The translations under genes were made by a program, and so were the position numbers. Below are positions 1 through 14,200 of a DNA stretch of 64,000 bases, one piece after another. Positions within the stretch are counted from its first letter, which is position 1. Every line of letters begins with the position of its first letter. Origin of the DNA: Unio delphinus (taxonomy: Eukaryota; Mollusca; Bivalvia; Unionida; Unionidae). The notes under the pieces were generated by a model. That model did no database searches. It worked only from the letters and a program-made list of their open reading frames with translations, and had not been told where the DNA came from. The stretch covers positions 873,001 through 937,000 of the forward strand of contig JAQISU010000233.1 of the NCBI GenBank assembly GCA_029339505.1, in the 5' to 3' direction.

Positions 1-120
1 AGTGTTTGTAAGGTCAGGTTCATTTAAACTCATTATTCAAAAACATTTTCCAGGGTCAAGTAATGGTGCCTTACAGAGCATTACATGGGGTGGGCATAAA
101 GTGTGCCATTTATGGTACTC

Positions 121-214
121 TTCTTTATGAGCTGGATTGTATGTCAAATTGTAAAGCAGTTCCAGTCTTCTTTATGAGTTGGATTGTATGTCAAATTGTA
201 AAGCAGTTCCAGTC
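121..214. repeat. 47-bp direct duplication (2 copies)
   Basis: The segment beginning ttctttatgagctggattg at 121 is repeated almost exactly from 168 (gagctgg versus gagttgg). It is a simple tandem duplication in an intron. It also explains the repeated peptide in the short open frame there. Confidence 0.9.
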
Positions 215-1361
215 TTTCTTTCCATCTGTTTGTCAGTCTTTTCATCAATACATATAGTGTCAACACTGAGGTAAAGGTGTGCATATAATTTCAGATAATT
301 TCGATGCTTTTAAAGTCACATAACTTAATGAAAAGCTTGTCACTGTACTCTATATTTCACGGTGTAATGCACTGTGATACATTGACTCAGTTTTCTAGGT
401 TAAGTTTTGCATTTGAGTAATTTATTTCAGACATATAGAGTCACATTAGTTTGCATATCAAATCTTCATTATCAGTGTTGCTCCCTTATTTCAATCTTAG
501 GTCACATTGATCTATATTTCTCACAGTGACCGACTTAATGTTAAGTTCAGTTTGTCAGACACTATTACCTGCAAAATCAATGAACTTCGAATGTAAGTGA
601 ATTATATGGAGTATTACATCTTTAAGTCAGAGCTAGGTCACTTATAATGACCTGTATTTCATGCACCAGTAAACTGTGCTATCTCAGTCAGGTAAGTTTC
701 TTAAACACTACTGCATGCAGAGGAATGTAACATGTTACACTGATGGACAGTAAAGAGTACCTCACTGTTTAAAAACAAACTTTTCAGTCTGACCATGCTG
801 ATGTTTTTGTATTGTTGTATTATTGTTTATTTCAGTGGCTGAAACATAATATTCAGTTAGCGCATTGAATTACTTGCTACAAAGTCTTGTTTTGATGCAC
901 ATGAAGTACATAAGTGAATAAATATAGAAGAATGACCACAGATAGGTGTGTTCCCTTTTGGTAAATGCATGTTTATAGATGCGAAATACAATGAGAGGAC
1001 AAAAATTGTAGGGTCACAATCACATCCTTTGTCCTGTTTGTATGTTAATCATGACAGAAAACATTGGCTACTGTTAGAGCTGGATGTTTAAATGTTTATA
1101 ACATGATGATTGACTTCTTTGTTTCATTATTGATTGCAATGTTGGTGTTGGAAGCTGCAACATAGTTGAGAAGCATCTGAATATGTGCACATATATAATG
1201 TCAGTATAAACCATATGCTTTTATTATGAACTGTTCAACGTGTAACAGTTAGACATATATAAAAGCTTTTCTTTAAAGCAGCATTGAATCTTCTCAGTTG
1301 AGGATGTTGCAGAAGTAAATCTGTGCATGAGAATATGTTTTGTGTTTTTATGAAATGCTGT

Positions 1362-1407
1362 TGATTAATCTGTAATTTATTAATCTGTAATTTATTAATC
1401 TGTAATT
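1362..1407. repeat. 14-bp short tandem repeat (3 copies)
   Basis: Three consecutive copies of ttaatctgtaattta-type sequence in an intron. Confidence 0.8.
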
Positions 1408-2207
1408 AAGATTTAATGTAACAGTCATCATAATTGTGTACTACAAATTTCATATATAGTATAAGTCAACATGATTGTTACAATGATAGAACACAATGAA
1501 TGTTTTATCATTTCATTCCTTCTTGATTGGGTATAAAATACAATTAATGCTGTCATGTAGAAAGTGATCTCTTGTGAGTAAATGAGTATATACAATATGT
1601 GCTGAGTGTAAACCGTATACAGGATTCAGTTATTTTCTGACATAGAACTCAATAATTGAACCCTTACCATATTCAAAGCTAAGATAAAATGACTAATAAA
1701 ATACTTTCAGCCTTTAAATTAATTTAATTTATATTAGTCCCATGTGGAAATGAGACCAAGATATACATGCATAATTTGTAGACCAGCAAATTGTTTTCTA
1801 CTACTTTGTAACATTTTCTGACATTTTGGATTCAAATGGCATGTAGCTAATTAATTCAATGTTGTCTGATATTTTTACCTAGTAGGCGGAATACTGAATC
1901 TCCCTTCTTGGAGCCATTGCATCAAATTTGTCCAAACACTCATTGCGTGTTAGCATTCCTTCTCTGAATCTACCACCATTCTGTCAAGTGGCTCTCGAAC
2001 ACTCCTTTTCAAGCTGCTAATGTATGAGTGCAAATGTTCCACCATTTAAATTGTTGCTGTATGGTTGTTCTCTTCTGCAGCCAATACTGTCAGAAAATTA
2101 GCAGAAAAGTGATGGAGAACAACTTGTTGGTGAAGATTACATGTATTTACATAAACTGGATATTATGTGTCACTCACTAAATGTTGTATGCCTTTGATAT
2201 CTGATAG

Positions 2208-2255
2208 CTGCACTGTTGGAAGAGGCTCAAGCCAAAGCACAGAAAGAAGCTGAAG
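2208..2255 (+). CDS. AK9: AK9 exon 1 of window (phase 1-1, coiled-coil linker)
   Basis: Encodes ALLEEAQAKAQKEAE, a charged helical segment that fits the LLRELQARKQAE-like stretch I recall after the second P-loop region of human AK9. Borders are tgatag/ctg and gaag/gtag. The exon is 48 bp, entered with one base from an upstream exon outside the window and left in phase 1, which fits exon 2. The acceptor has a weak pyrimidine tract, so this exon is less certain than those after exon 3. Confidence 0.62.
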
Positions 2256-5200
2256 GTAGATCACCTGTATATCCAATAAACATCCTGCTGATGCTGATGC
2301 CTATTGTTTGATAATATGTCCTTGCAGCCAGATAACATAGCACTTTTAGCGGCCAGTTTCTCTTAGTCGCAAACTTTATAATATAGAATCATACAGCTAT
2401 GCACATTTTAGTTCCATATACAGTAACTTCCTGCTGCTAATAGTCATGCTTGTAATTATTGAAAAATGCTGAAGTTAATTTTTTAATCTGCTGCTGGAAC
2501 AACATTATTTCACAAACTCAGTGTATTTGAATAAATCTTATGGTTCAGTGTAACATATTTGATATTATATAAGTGTTGACATTTTGAAAGTGGACATCAC
2601 TGAATGAGTATATGGTCTCCTATTCTATTCAATTAGTGATTTTACAATAATAATATTTATGATCATGCTACTAATTCTTCTGTTTGTATGTACCATTTAT
2701 TTTAACATTTATCTTCTCTCCTTGGGTATTGAACTCTCCCCTTTACATTTGCATTAGAAAGAACCATATTTTTCAGTTGATGTATGTTAGTATACTTATA
2801 ATAATATTACTAAACATCAGAAACTTCAGTGTAAGCTTGATACTGTGTACACCAGAAAGCATGCTTTTTGCACAATCATTGTACTGTATTAGCATTTATT
2901 TTTGTCTTAATTTCATGACTTTTACAAAGAAAAGATAATTTTGTTGGTATTTAAATTAATGGTTTACCTGTCAAAGTTTGCATTTTTATTTAATTTTATG
3001 GTTTATCGTCAATAATTACCTGAAGCATGGATAAATTGAGAAGTGCTTTTTGACAACAGTTTCACTTGAATGAAGAATTTTCATTTATATTATCATTTCC
3101 TAATTCTTTTTCTTTTATCTGCAATTAAACATTATTTTGTTAATACCTTATGATTTTTTTTGTTTTGTCTATCCTTACTTATCTCACAACATATTGATTT
3201 TTGTCAACAAGTGGAAATTTTTTGGATACCATATAGATAAATGTGCATTGGAACAATATTAATTGCTTTATAATTCTTTCTTTTTTAAATGAGTGAAAAC
3301 AAAACAAACATATGTAAAAGCTAATATTTGTAACCAGAATACACAAATCATATTGATATCAAATTGTTTTGGTGATATCTAGGAATGAAACACAGTAGAA
3401 AAAAGGGAAGGAGGGGGCTTCTTTATTATATGTGGCTAATTTTTCATTTTGGTCTTTGACTTTTGGGTTTAGGATTGGAAAGAAATCTATGAAATTATTT
3501 TTCATGAAAATTAGTGATACTGCAGTCTTTTTTATTCACATAGTATCTTTGATGATTATGTGCATGAAAATGACTCTCAGCAGACAGACTGTACAAGTAA
3601 TATTACTAATTCTGTAATGTTCAAGTCTGTTATTTCAGAAATATGAATTTAATAGTTAATTATTAAAAAGTATGTAAGGTATTTTTCAGTGGACTTGGCA
3701 AGGTATTTATAAAAGATACAATGCAATTAAACTAGTTTATTAAATAAGAAGCTTGGTATTATTTGCTTTGATCCTCTTGTTGATAATTGAATAGAATGTT
3801 TCATGCAAATTAAAAGATTTTAGATTTTAGAGAAGTTATTTATGAGTGTTCATATATATGCATGCAGCTTTGTGTATATATCATAGAATTTCATTTATTT
3901 TAATATATTAGAAGTAAACAGATTTCAATAAATAGTTTAAATTTAAGTTAAAATTTGGTGATCTATCAGTGGCAGAGCTAATCTCATAATGAAATTATGC
4001 AAATTTCTGTATCTATTAGTTCCAGCAATTAAAACATACAATTGGCCATTTTCATAGTTTTTTTTTTTTTACAAAATCATGATCATTGTATTTAAAAATA
4101 AATAGATAATGCCAGTACATGCTGAAAAAATATTTACTACTGGGAAGTGCCACTTGCTATTAGATTAAATGCCTTCCTGCATTTTTCATGCTAAAGATAC
4201 AAGAAAGCAAAAAGAGATTTTAGAAGTAAAATTTGAAAGATTGAGATCAAACTATGGCAAACACAGGCAGTGATATAAGTTACTTAAACACAGAATGATA
4301 TAAGAATGAGCAATTGACATTTAATTGAAACCTTTTGACTAGATGAAGAAGATGAGAAGGAGGGTGATAAAGGAGAGGCAAATGAGGAGGATGGTAAGAG
4401 AGCACATTGCCTGACATCACTGCATGCATTGTTAATTAGCTGTGCAGCTTTGCATGGCATGGCTATATATGCACATACTGTATAGTTTTCCAATGATTTA
4501 TGGCTCAGTTTTGACACATTGTTAGTTTTTGTTTGTTGTTATTTTGCATCATTTCATTTTCATTTTAAACTGTTTTTTGTAATAATTTCTTCTTGTCTTT
4601 ATAATGCTGCAACAGTATTTATCTCACCGTCACCTAGTATTATAGTACTTCACAATGTGTTGTGTTGAATTTATTTGCCATTTTCACCCTTTACAATTTA
4701 TACTGCACTTGTATACTCAAGTTTAGCAATGCTTTCATGAATTATGAAATATACTATGAATTTAGAGGTGAGATTAATTAAACATTCAAGTCGTCATTTT
4801 GTTTAATCAGTTCCAGATGTATGAAGAAAATTTTAAATTTGCCTCCCTAAAAAAATCCATTCTGTATTGTGTTTGTGTGCCTTAAGTGTTGCTAAACTTT
4901 TTATGCACTTATCATATACAACACTTTTTCATAGTTGCTCTGAATTATTTTTGTTTAAAATAGCAAGAAATATATTGCTTTTGTTTCATTACTTTGTGCT
5001 TTTAAATTATCACTTTTTGTATACATTAGGAGAAGCTAGAACTGTAAGTAGAGTTGCATTTTTGCAGCATTGCTAAATGGACAAGTTGAAATGGTTGAGA
5101 TTGTGAATGTTTGTTTGAAATATTTGGTTACTAAGTTGTTTTGGGAGAAGTAAGATGATGATTCTTTACTGGCCATCCTGCAAAAGCATGCTGAGACAAG

Positions 5201-8200
5201 TCTAATTTTTTTGTAATCAATGGCAGTATTTTTAACCACAATATTAAAGGCTTTGTGTGTCAGGTACATGGGGCACAGAAGCTGGTGAGATACTCGGTTA
5301 TGCAAGACACTAAATTGATTCATATTGGATTTATGGTTATATTTAGGATGCATGACTGAAAATTCTGCTGAATTGAAAAGTTAGGAATTTAGATTTTAAT
5401 CTATTTGGTCATAATGACACAAAAAAGTCATTAATGGTCAATACAAATTTCATTAATTATGGATGCTTTATTTCCAAGAAATGATGAAATTACCATTTTG
5501 CTCTTGTACAATTTTGCCATTTTGAAGCACAATTTCAATTGGTTGAAGAGTGGTGGCAGCTGTTGAATGCCAAATTAGTTTTAACTGATAGTTGGTTTTC
5601 TTTTAACCAAACGAATATGTCTAATCAGTTTTCACTGGATGTGATTAGACATTTTGATTCAGTAAAGAAATTGCAACAGTCCTGTAGTTCAGCTGACTTA
5701 AACATTCCTCAGATACCATTACTGTTGAAGGAACTTAACTGGCAGTCAGCAGAGTTTGAAAGATGCAGCGACCTGATTGCACCAGAATTTACTTCAGTCA
5801 TGATAAAGACATCAGATAAATTGGGTTCAAATAAAACAGACTCCAAGCTTTGCAACATTATTACTGTCTGCTGCCAAGTACTGGTATGTGGAATATTCTT
5901 TAAAATTTGACCTCAGTTCCTCATTTGCCATTAAAACTATACAGTGGTAATTGTCATGGTATTAAAATGTTGACACCCCTCTACCCTCTTGATATAATGC
6001 ACGAGCCAATCGTGATCCATGCTGTTGTGTTCTATTAATAAATTTGAATGATCAATGTGGGCACTGACAGTTATTCTGGCACATCATGTATACAATATCC
6101 TTACACACAATGCCTTGTTATATTTTCAATTAACAAGTGTATACATGATTTCTTGATTGAGTTTCTTCATTCCATTCTTGTGACAGCAAAGTTCAAACAT
6201 TCACTGATATTTGAAAATGTAAGGATGCACAGACGAGTGATTGATAGTGTGGGGAAGGTGCAGCCTGGTTATAGTGTTTTGTTAGCAAGTGTAAAATAAA
6301 AACAACTTTAAAATATGAAAGGAAGTGAATATTTTCAAGCTAATACAAATAGGGTATACTTGTATATTATAACCAATGTTCCATCTAAGCTGTGCATGCA
6401 CACATGCACAGCTACTCAGGCATCCCAGTGCAGCTGAATTGTCAATCCAACGTTAAATTTTGCTCAATCCAACGTTAAATTTTGCTTGTCTCCCTAATGC
6501 TTGCGCAGTGCAGCGAGCACTGTGCGCACATCTACCATTCGCTTAGAGGGAATGTTGATTATAACACTCTTCTTCTGCTTTCAGTTTTAATTACTATTTT
6601 GATGCCCTCAGATTGGCTCTCCTTTTTCCAACTAAAAGAAGGGACTATCTAAATTTACTAAATTCCAAATAGGGGTACTTTTCTCAGATTTATTAATTTA
6701 TCTCTAACGGCACGATAATCCAGCTTGCATTTTATTAAGGCTTTATCTATAACATACCATATGGTTTTCAAAGCTTTCTCCTGGATCACAGCATCATAAT
6801 TTCTAACCTCAGTTTTTCTGAAATCTAAAAACATTTCATGCATATCTTTTTTTTATTAATCCCAAAACATTTTCCAACATTCAGAAAGCTGATGGCGATT
6901 ATGTTCTACAGTATTTAGTTCTAAATTATTTTGTTATAATTTTCACCTTCTTAAAATGTTTCAGTCAGTTTTTCAATTTTATTTATTTGACATCCATTGA
7001 AATATTATGACATTGAGCAGTTTAACCAATTTTCCCCTTTAATTGATTGATTCTGAGCAAAAACACTTTTCTTCGGAAGACTACTAAATCTAAAAAAAGA
7101 GGTATTTCATTTTGTCATATATTTTGATGCAAAATTTTCAAAGGTATTCATCTTTTAATGGGTTGCTTTTTCAATGATTAACCATTTCAGTCCAAATATT
7201 GCTTTGGAAAAATTTTAATGGCATGCAATATTTGTTTATATTTAATAATGGACAATTTTTGTTTGCTAAAGTTGATATATTTTTTTTTCAATTCTGCTTT
7301 TTACTCTAAATAAAATATTTATTGTTCTGCAGTAATCATTTTAATATTTACTTTGCATGTGAAATTTTATTATATTTTCTTCATACAACTCTCCCTTGTT
7401 AAAATGTGGTGGTTGTAGTCCATTGTTTTGAGAGACCTGTGTTACACAGCAAACTGTGTTATATTAAGAAAAACATTATATACAAGATCATGTATAGTAG
7501 AAACTATACTATCTAAATTTGTTAAATTTGCCATCTACCATTACCTTTAGTTTTCAAAACAAAATAAAATACAATGCTAGGCTTTACATTTTCATTCAAC
7601 CAATATTGGTATGATTCTGGTCATTAGGTCCATAGTATTACTATTTTATATCCAAGCTTTACAACAAGGTACCTTATAATGAGGGAGATTTGTAATATGA
7701 AAATGACTTGTGCTAGGTTTGATAGTACACACCATACATATTTGCTTTTAAGTTTTATTTAACTGCAAACAGCATAGACCCTGTTCTACCATTACTGTTA
7801 GTATTGGCAGAATAAGGTCTATTTTATTTGTTTCATTAATTGCCCCTAGCAAACTTCGTAGACTCGAATCTGCTGGCATATCATGTGATGGCAGATTTGG
7901 GTCAATGCGGTTCACAGTTGGACCACGCTTTATAAGCAAGTATAGACAGTACTATTTTCCTTGCTTCTTTTGCTAGATGCTATCCACATTAAGTTCTAGT
8001 CTTTATGATTGCCAGCAATGTAATTGTCAGTGTAGAACAGTTTGTAATGGTCAGTGTAGACAGTTTGTAATGGTCAGTATAGGCCAGATTTTATGTATAA
8101 TTCACTTAAGGTTACTTCTCACTCAGCTTTAATATAATAGGAAATAGCTTAGTTTTTGAGAGAACAATACTACATTAAACCTAATTACAGGATGATTGTG

Positions 8201-11200
8201 TAAGCGTATGAAGTTAATTTTGTTTCAGTACTTGAAGAACTTTCTGTTTAGCTTATATACTATATTTATCCCATGCCCATTGATTAGCAGTCCCCCCCCC
8301 CACAACCCTTCTGAACAAATCCATTTTACAAATTTTTGGCTAATATTTATTATATATAACTGTGTCTGATAAAAGACACACCACCCTATTTGTACCAAAC
8401 TTTTGTTTGCTTTAACCCCAACTCTTTGCATGGGAGAAATATTGTAGTGTCATTTTAATATTGATAATTCATTACTCCAACATCCCAAAAGCATTTTCAA
8501 ATTCACTTTTTTTTACAGAAATTTGAGATCTGATTATTCTAGGATATGATTTCCTCCAATCATATGTAAATGTTCTGAGCTGTAATTGGTCTGGAAATTT
8601 AGGTTATCCATTCATATGTAAATGTTCTGAAATCTAATTGGTCTTAAAATTGATGTTATCCAATCATATTTAAATGTTCTGAGCCCTGATTGGTCTGGAA
8701 ATTGAGGTTATCCAATCAGATATCAGTATTCTGAGATCTGAATGGTCAAGGATGCGATGAAATCGAATCAGAAAATTCTGAAATATGAGATCAAATCAGG
8801 TTTCAGAATTTTAATCAAGAGTTTTAGTGTATGAAATTTTTATATCTTCAGTACATGAGTTCATGTATGCTATATAATTTCACACTAATGTTAATATTAT
8901 ATTGAGTAGTTTTGGATATATATCTACCGTATTTAAAGTACTGAACTGAATAGTTACCAGCAAAAGCATGTATTATACTTTTTGGGCATTTGACACTTTG
9001 AGGTCATTAAAGGACAGTTAAGATATCACTTAAATTTATAAGATAATTGGCAATTAATAATATACTTGACAATCAGTAAATCATTGAATCGAATCTCTCT
9101 TTGTGTCATTTATTAGTTTTTTTCCCTGTATATAATTATTCAGGTATATTGATATATGTCTGAGTTTTTTTTTACATGTCATGGCAGAGTTAACAAATTT
9201 CTGTTTGTGATGTTCATGTTTTAATGTTGTCATAATATTACAATGTCTTAACAACATAGACACAAGGACAACACAAGAGACAGATGTCTCCAAGTCTGAG
9301 ACAGAGAAAAAAGAGGAGGAAAAAGAAGGAGAGGGTGTGGAGGAGGAGGAAACCTCCACAGAGGGTGAGAAGGTGGAGGGTCCAGGTGAAGGGGAGGCAC
9401 CTAAAACTGAGGAAACAGCTGACACTTCTGCACCTAAAGCACCTCAAGGTTTTATGGCTTCACCTCACATATTTACTTGTTGCACTAACATTTATGCAAT
9501 GAATGCACAAATAGATTACGGTTCCCTTGCACGTGAAATGAACTTCTGCAAAAATTGCTGACTAAGCCATGTCCATAGTGTGAAAGGATGCTTGATGCTG
9601 TGTTAGCTAAGAGAGAATAGTTAATAAGTGTTTTGATGGTCAAGCTGTAAGTTGAATCATGGTCAAATTGTGCATATATGCATTCTTTTGGTAAACTAGT
9701 TTGTCATGTTCAAATATATCATGGTATGGTGACATGTTTTTATTTTTCACTATGCATGTGTTATTACTTATCAAATGTTCACTTGATTGTTTTACATACT
9801 ATTACAAATTTTGCATCTTTTCAGCACTGATGAAATTAATTAATAATATTGTTTGCTGTCATGTTTTCACAGACAAAGAGCACTGATGGCTGTGTTTTCT
9901 GCTTTCACCCATTCAACAGATTCTGACCACGCTCTAATTGATTTTTGTTTTTTCAACAGGATTCTTGCACAAATGACGTGTTGTTTCAAGAACAGTGTAG
10001 TAATATGACATCTAATATTTTGTCAAAATTAAATTATTTTGATTACTTGGCTAAACTTTTACTTATCTATTCCTTTTTTCTCTTCTGATTTAAAATTATT
10101 CTTGTGGCTTCATTCATGTGAAGTAATTTTTTTAGGTTTATTATGTATAGCACAATAGATCTTCAAGTTAGACCTTCATGTTTGAGACATGTAGTCCTAT
10201 ACCTCACAATCTATACTTTTGGCCAAGTAGGAGGCATTATAATCAGAATAAAATATAGAGAAATAAATTAAAACTGATATTTTGTACACTGAAGTATATA
10301 TTGAAGTCATTTTTAGTACATATGCAATATCTAGCCAGTTAGAACTTGGCATTACCTTCTTTGGAAAAACTATTTTTATAGTATCATAGTCATGAATGAA
10401 AGATCTGAAAGGAATCAGTATGCATGGAAAAAGTAAGCACTCATAGATTTCCCTGGCTGTGAGCACTATGGAATAGTATGGGACAGATGCACCTCTGGAT
10501 TACTGAACATTTTTAAAAGCATTTTGTTTACAACATTTGTATCATTTGCCCATATGTTAGAAAGAATAGTAAACGTTTATTCTTCTTGACTTGTTTTAAG
10601 ATGGTAATAATTATAGTTACTAAAAAGAAATGTGTAATCAAATGCAGTCTTTACATACTGAATTAAGTATGGATCAACCCTTGATATTATGTATGCATAT
10701 GTCGAATATTTATGAAAAACAGTTTAGAACTAAAGCTTCCAGAGAGGCTTTTGGGAGAGAAGTTTTAAAATAAATGTAGTTAGTTTGTAAAGACATCTAC
10801 AGTAAGTAGTTCAATTCACTTGTGACCTAGCAGTAATGCTGCTCTATGCATCATGACAATGCTAATGTTAAGTCAGTACTAGAATATATTGCCCGAAATT
10901 AAATGTATGATAATTTTTTTTTTCTGCTGTATTAATACTAACAGTCACAAAGAAAGGGCTATAACTTATAGCACTGATATATGAGAGGTGTTGTGCTCTT
11001 GTACATTGTTACCTGGCCCTAATTTTGTTATATAGGGTAGACTTTATTAAGAACATATATGGTATAACAGTTTTTACTCTTGGTCATGACAGATCAATCC
11101 TGGCTAACAATAATTATTCCCTCATAGTTGACACCCAGTCAGAACGGACAGAAGGAACTGTTGAGGAGAAACCTCCAGCACTTGTCATGCCTGAGGTCAA

Positions 11201-14200
11201 TGCAACCCACCCTGAGGTCATTGCTATCGTAGAAAATGTCATGAAGGAGGCAGAGAAGCAGCCAGTCACATTGCCTCCGGAGGTTTATGTAGAGGTCCTG
11301 GATGCATCATTAAAGGAGGCAGAAAAAGAGCTTAGAAAAAACAAATCAGATGGACCTCTGTAAGTATAGCACTATTAGGACAAAATGTGAAGACGGATTT
11401 TCAACTACACAATATATTTTATCATACTCATTGTTCATGTATGTCTGCTTCCTTAAGCATTTATAAATCTTGCACATGCATTTATATTTATTTGATGTAT
11501 TTAGTGCTCCATCAATTTCTTCAGGATAGATTGAGGTGAAGAAGATGATGTTTTACGTTAGGGGGAATGAAGAGTTGGAAGAACTAAAAGTTACATATGA
11601 TTGAGAAACCATAGTGATGACTGCATTTGTCATGTTTTTGTCATGTTTCTTTTAGATTTTGTTGAATCCTGGATCTTAAATTCAGTAGGCATATCAACTC
11701 TACATGACAACCAGTCTCTTGCTTATCGCTAGTACCTAACATAGCTGCATTATTTACAGGTGTCAAAATATAGTTACTGGAAATATTATAGTTTAAAATG
11801 TAAAATATGTCATGAGTTTAATGTTTTAATCCAAATTTTTGGATATTTAGAGGATTTATGATGAGTGTTTATGGTCTTTAGAATGTATGCAGTGAGTCAG
11901 ACACAACTCATTATAGCACTTCTTAATATAATTTGACACAGAACATAGCAAGATATTGCTTTGTACCATGTGACTAAAAATTATGCCATTACACTTGAAA
12001 TGGTCTTTAAAATGTATGAGAAATTATTGAAGCTTAAAAATATCCCAATAAACTTTGTATCTATTTCTTTTCTAAAACATTGTCATTTGACAAAATTAAA
12101 TACACAAGGAAATATGAAGTGAAAAAATATTTTCAATTTACATATAAAATTACTACAGTAGGTTTGAGTTGTGTTTTTTTCCACATCCCACTCCAGCACA
12201 CATTCATGCGTTTATGAATTTGAGAATCATTCTTGTCAGATCTGAGCTCAGTACATAATAATGTGGTCAGCAGTTATCGTTCCAACTACTGGACATCACT
12301 ACACATTGACCTGTCATTTTCTTGATCCCCTAGGTCCCCAGCCAAACACACATAGTCATGAAATTTTTAATTATCGTTGCTAAGCCATGGTTTGGTACAT
12401 AGTGCTTTCATCAGCAATGTAACCAATCCAGTATGCTGTTACCCTATATTTAGCTGGCATATGATTTCTCCTATCCTCCAACCAAAAGAAAAGTAATCAT
12501 TGAATATTTGGTCAGTCATGCTTATACCGTGATTCAGTGCATAAAATACGATTGGCAGCTTGGGACTTCAGGTATGATTATATAATCATATTCATCCGTC
12601 ATCTTTATCTTTTGATCATCATCAGACAGAATTAATTAGACATGTTTCATAAATAAATTCATTTGCAATGAGCACACGTCAGATTCTATTTATCATATGA
12701 CAAAAAATACAGAGATGTTATGAAATGAAGCTGCAGATGAGTCTTGTGAAATTGTTTAAAACGCATTTGGATTGCTCTGGTTATTTGCCTTACACTATAA
12801 TATGAGATGTGTGATGTCAAGAGATATCATTATATATAGACATATAGAAAAAATATGATATGGATATATTAACCTAAAGCAAACACAGCCATGCAATAAT
12901 GTGTTTATAATAGACATGTTTATTTTTATGCCATATTTTGTTAGATTTTTATTTTTTGTGTTGCAGGCATGGTGGTTGGATTCTGGACAACTTCCCTCGT
13001 ACTCGTGATCAGTGGAATGTGTGTATTGAGAAGGGTGTGCTACCAGATGATGTAGTAATACTGAAGGATAGTGGAGACCCAGCCGGCTTTCTGATGAAGC
13101 GCTACTATTTAATGAACAAGGAGAAAATTGATGAGAAAATTCAAATCAGAATCCAAGAAGAAGAAAGAAAGAAAAGGCAAGAGGAAGAGGAAAGAAGGTC
13201 AGTAGAGATCATGGGTGATTGACCAAAAGTTAAAATTGTTCTTTTGTAAATTGTTAATTTATTTAGCACAATATAAATTTTGTAGATGTTTTTAATTACA
13301 CTTTTAACCTTTTTTTTAAAGTTTTACATGTTCTGCTTTTGTATGTTGTAAAACAGATGATACAGTTATATTATTAATTCCTTACAAGTCATACAAAATT
13401 TAAAACCTATTGTTTTAGACATGAGGATATCTGGTTTTTAATAATTTCTAATAATTTTGATTTCAGAACCCCAACATCAATGTAATTTTTGTATTTGTCT
13501 CTTTTATGTTGAATTCTCTCAAATAACATTGTTTGGATCTTAAAATTGGAGAGCTTTATTAATGGGTTGATTAGACATGGTGTACAGTAAAACTTATGGA
13601 AAGTTTGGTCTAACAGTTTTGCTGTGATTTTATGTAACTTAGAATGTTTTGAACAAATGTTTGAATTTCTGTCAAATGTCTAAAGATATCTTCTGAAAAA
13701 CAATGATATACAATAAAAGGGGAAATTTATATACTATTCAAATTTATTAAAAGTCTAAAAATTTGAAAGAGTTCTGTTTGGTTGTTTAATTTTGTATTCG
13801 TTATATTTCTAGACATTTATTCAACAAGTATTGTGTTTAGACTCAGACTTAGTCATACAGATGAAGTTTCTATTTGAAATCTTGTCCATGAGATACTTAA
13901 TCAGTGGTATTAGTTATGTTCTTTAAATTGAAATGGAGTCACCATGTAATGGCTTTATTTTCAAAGTGATTCATTAAATATAAGATACATTGAATCATTG
14001 GATATTCAAAGAGAAATGATACAAATGGAAACTATTTAACAACTTCTATCTACAATTAGTGTTTTTTTCTTCATGCTTGCATTCTGTGCAAATCATTCTT
14101 ATTGAAATTTGATAAAGATTTAATGCCATTCTTCCAAAACAAAATAAATATGCAATTTGTCAATTCAATTAAAATGTAGAACAGTTACTATTGAAGTTTG

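Larger units (their letters stand above)
1..2207 (+). other. 5' flank: end of an upstream AK9 intron
   Basis: AT-rich sequence with no coding signal that I can support. It holds a 47-bp direct duplication (121-214) and a 14-bp triplet repeat (about 1362-1407). It ends at the acceptor of exon 1. Because exon 1 needs one base from a previous exon, this is intron and not a promoter region. Confidence 0.65.
4394..9259 (+). other. Intron 2 with MITE, degenerate elements and a protein-like fragment
   Basis: A 4.9-kb intron. It contains a protein-like open frame (about 5512-5907), a hAT-type MITE (6374-6557), a degenerate TIR-element copy (about 7755-7952), a 3-copy short repeat (about 8030-8085) and a 58-bp repeat (8545-8760). 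The rest is plain AT-rich DNA. Confidence 0.65.

Noticed and set aside
9081..9502. Ser/Phe-rich and Arg/Lys-rich frames around 9.1-9.5 kb
   Set aside because: Other-frame and antisense readings of the GAG/GAA-rich exon 3.
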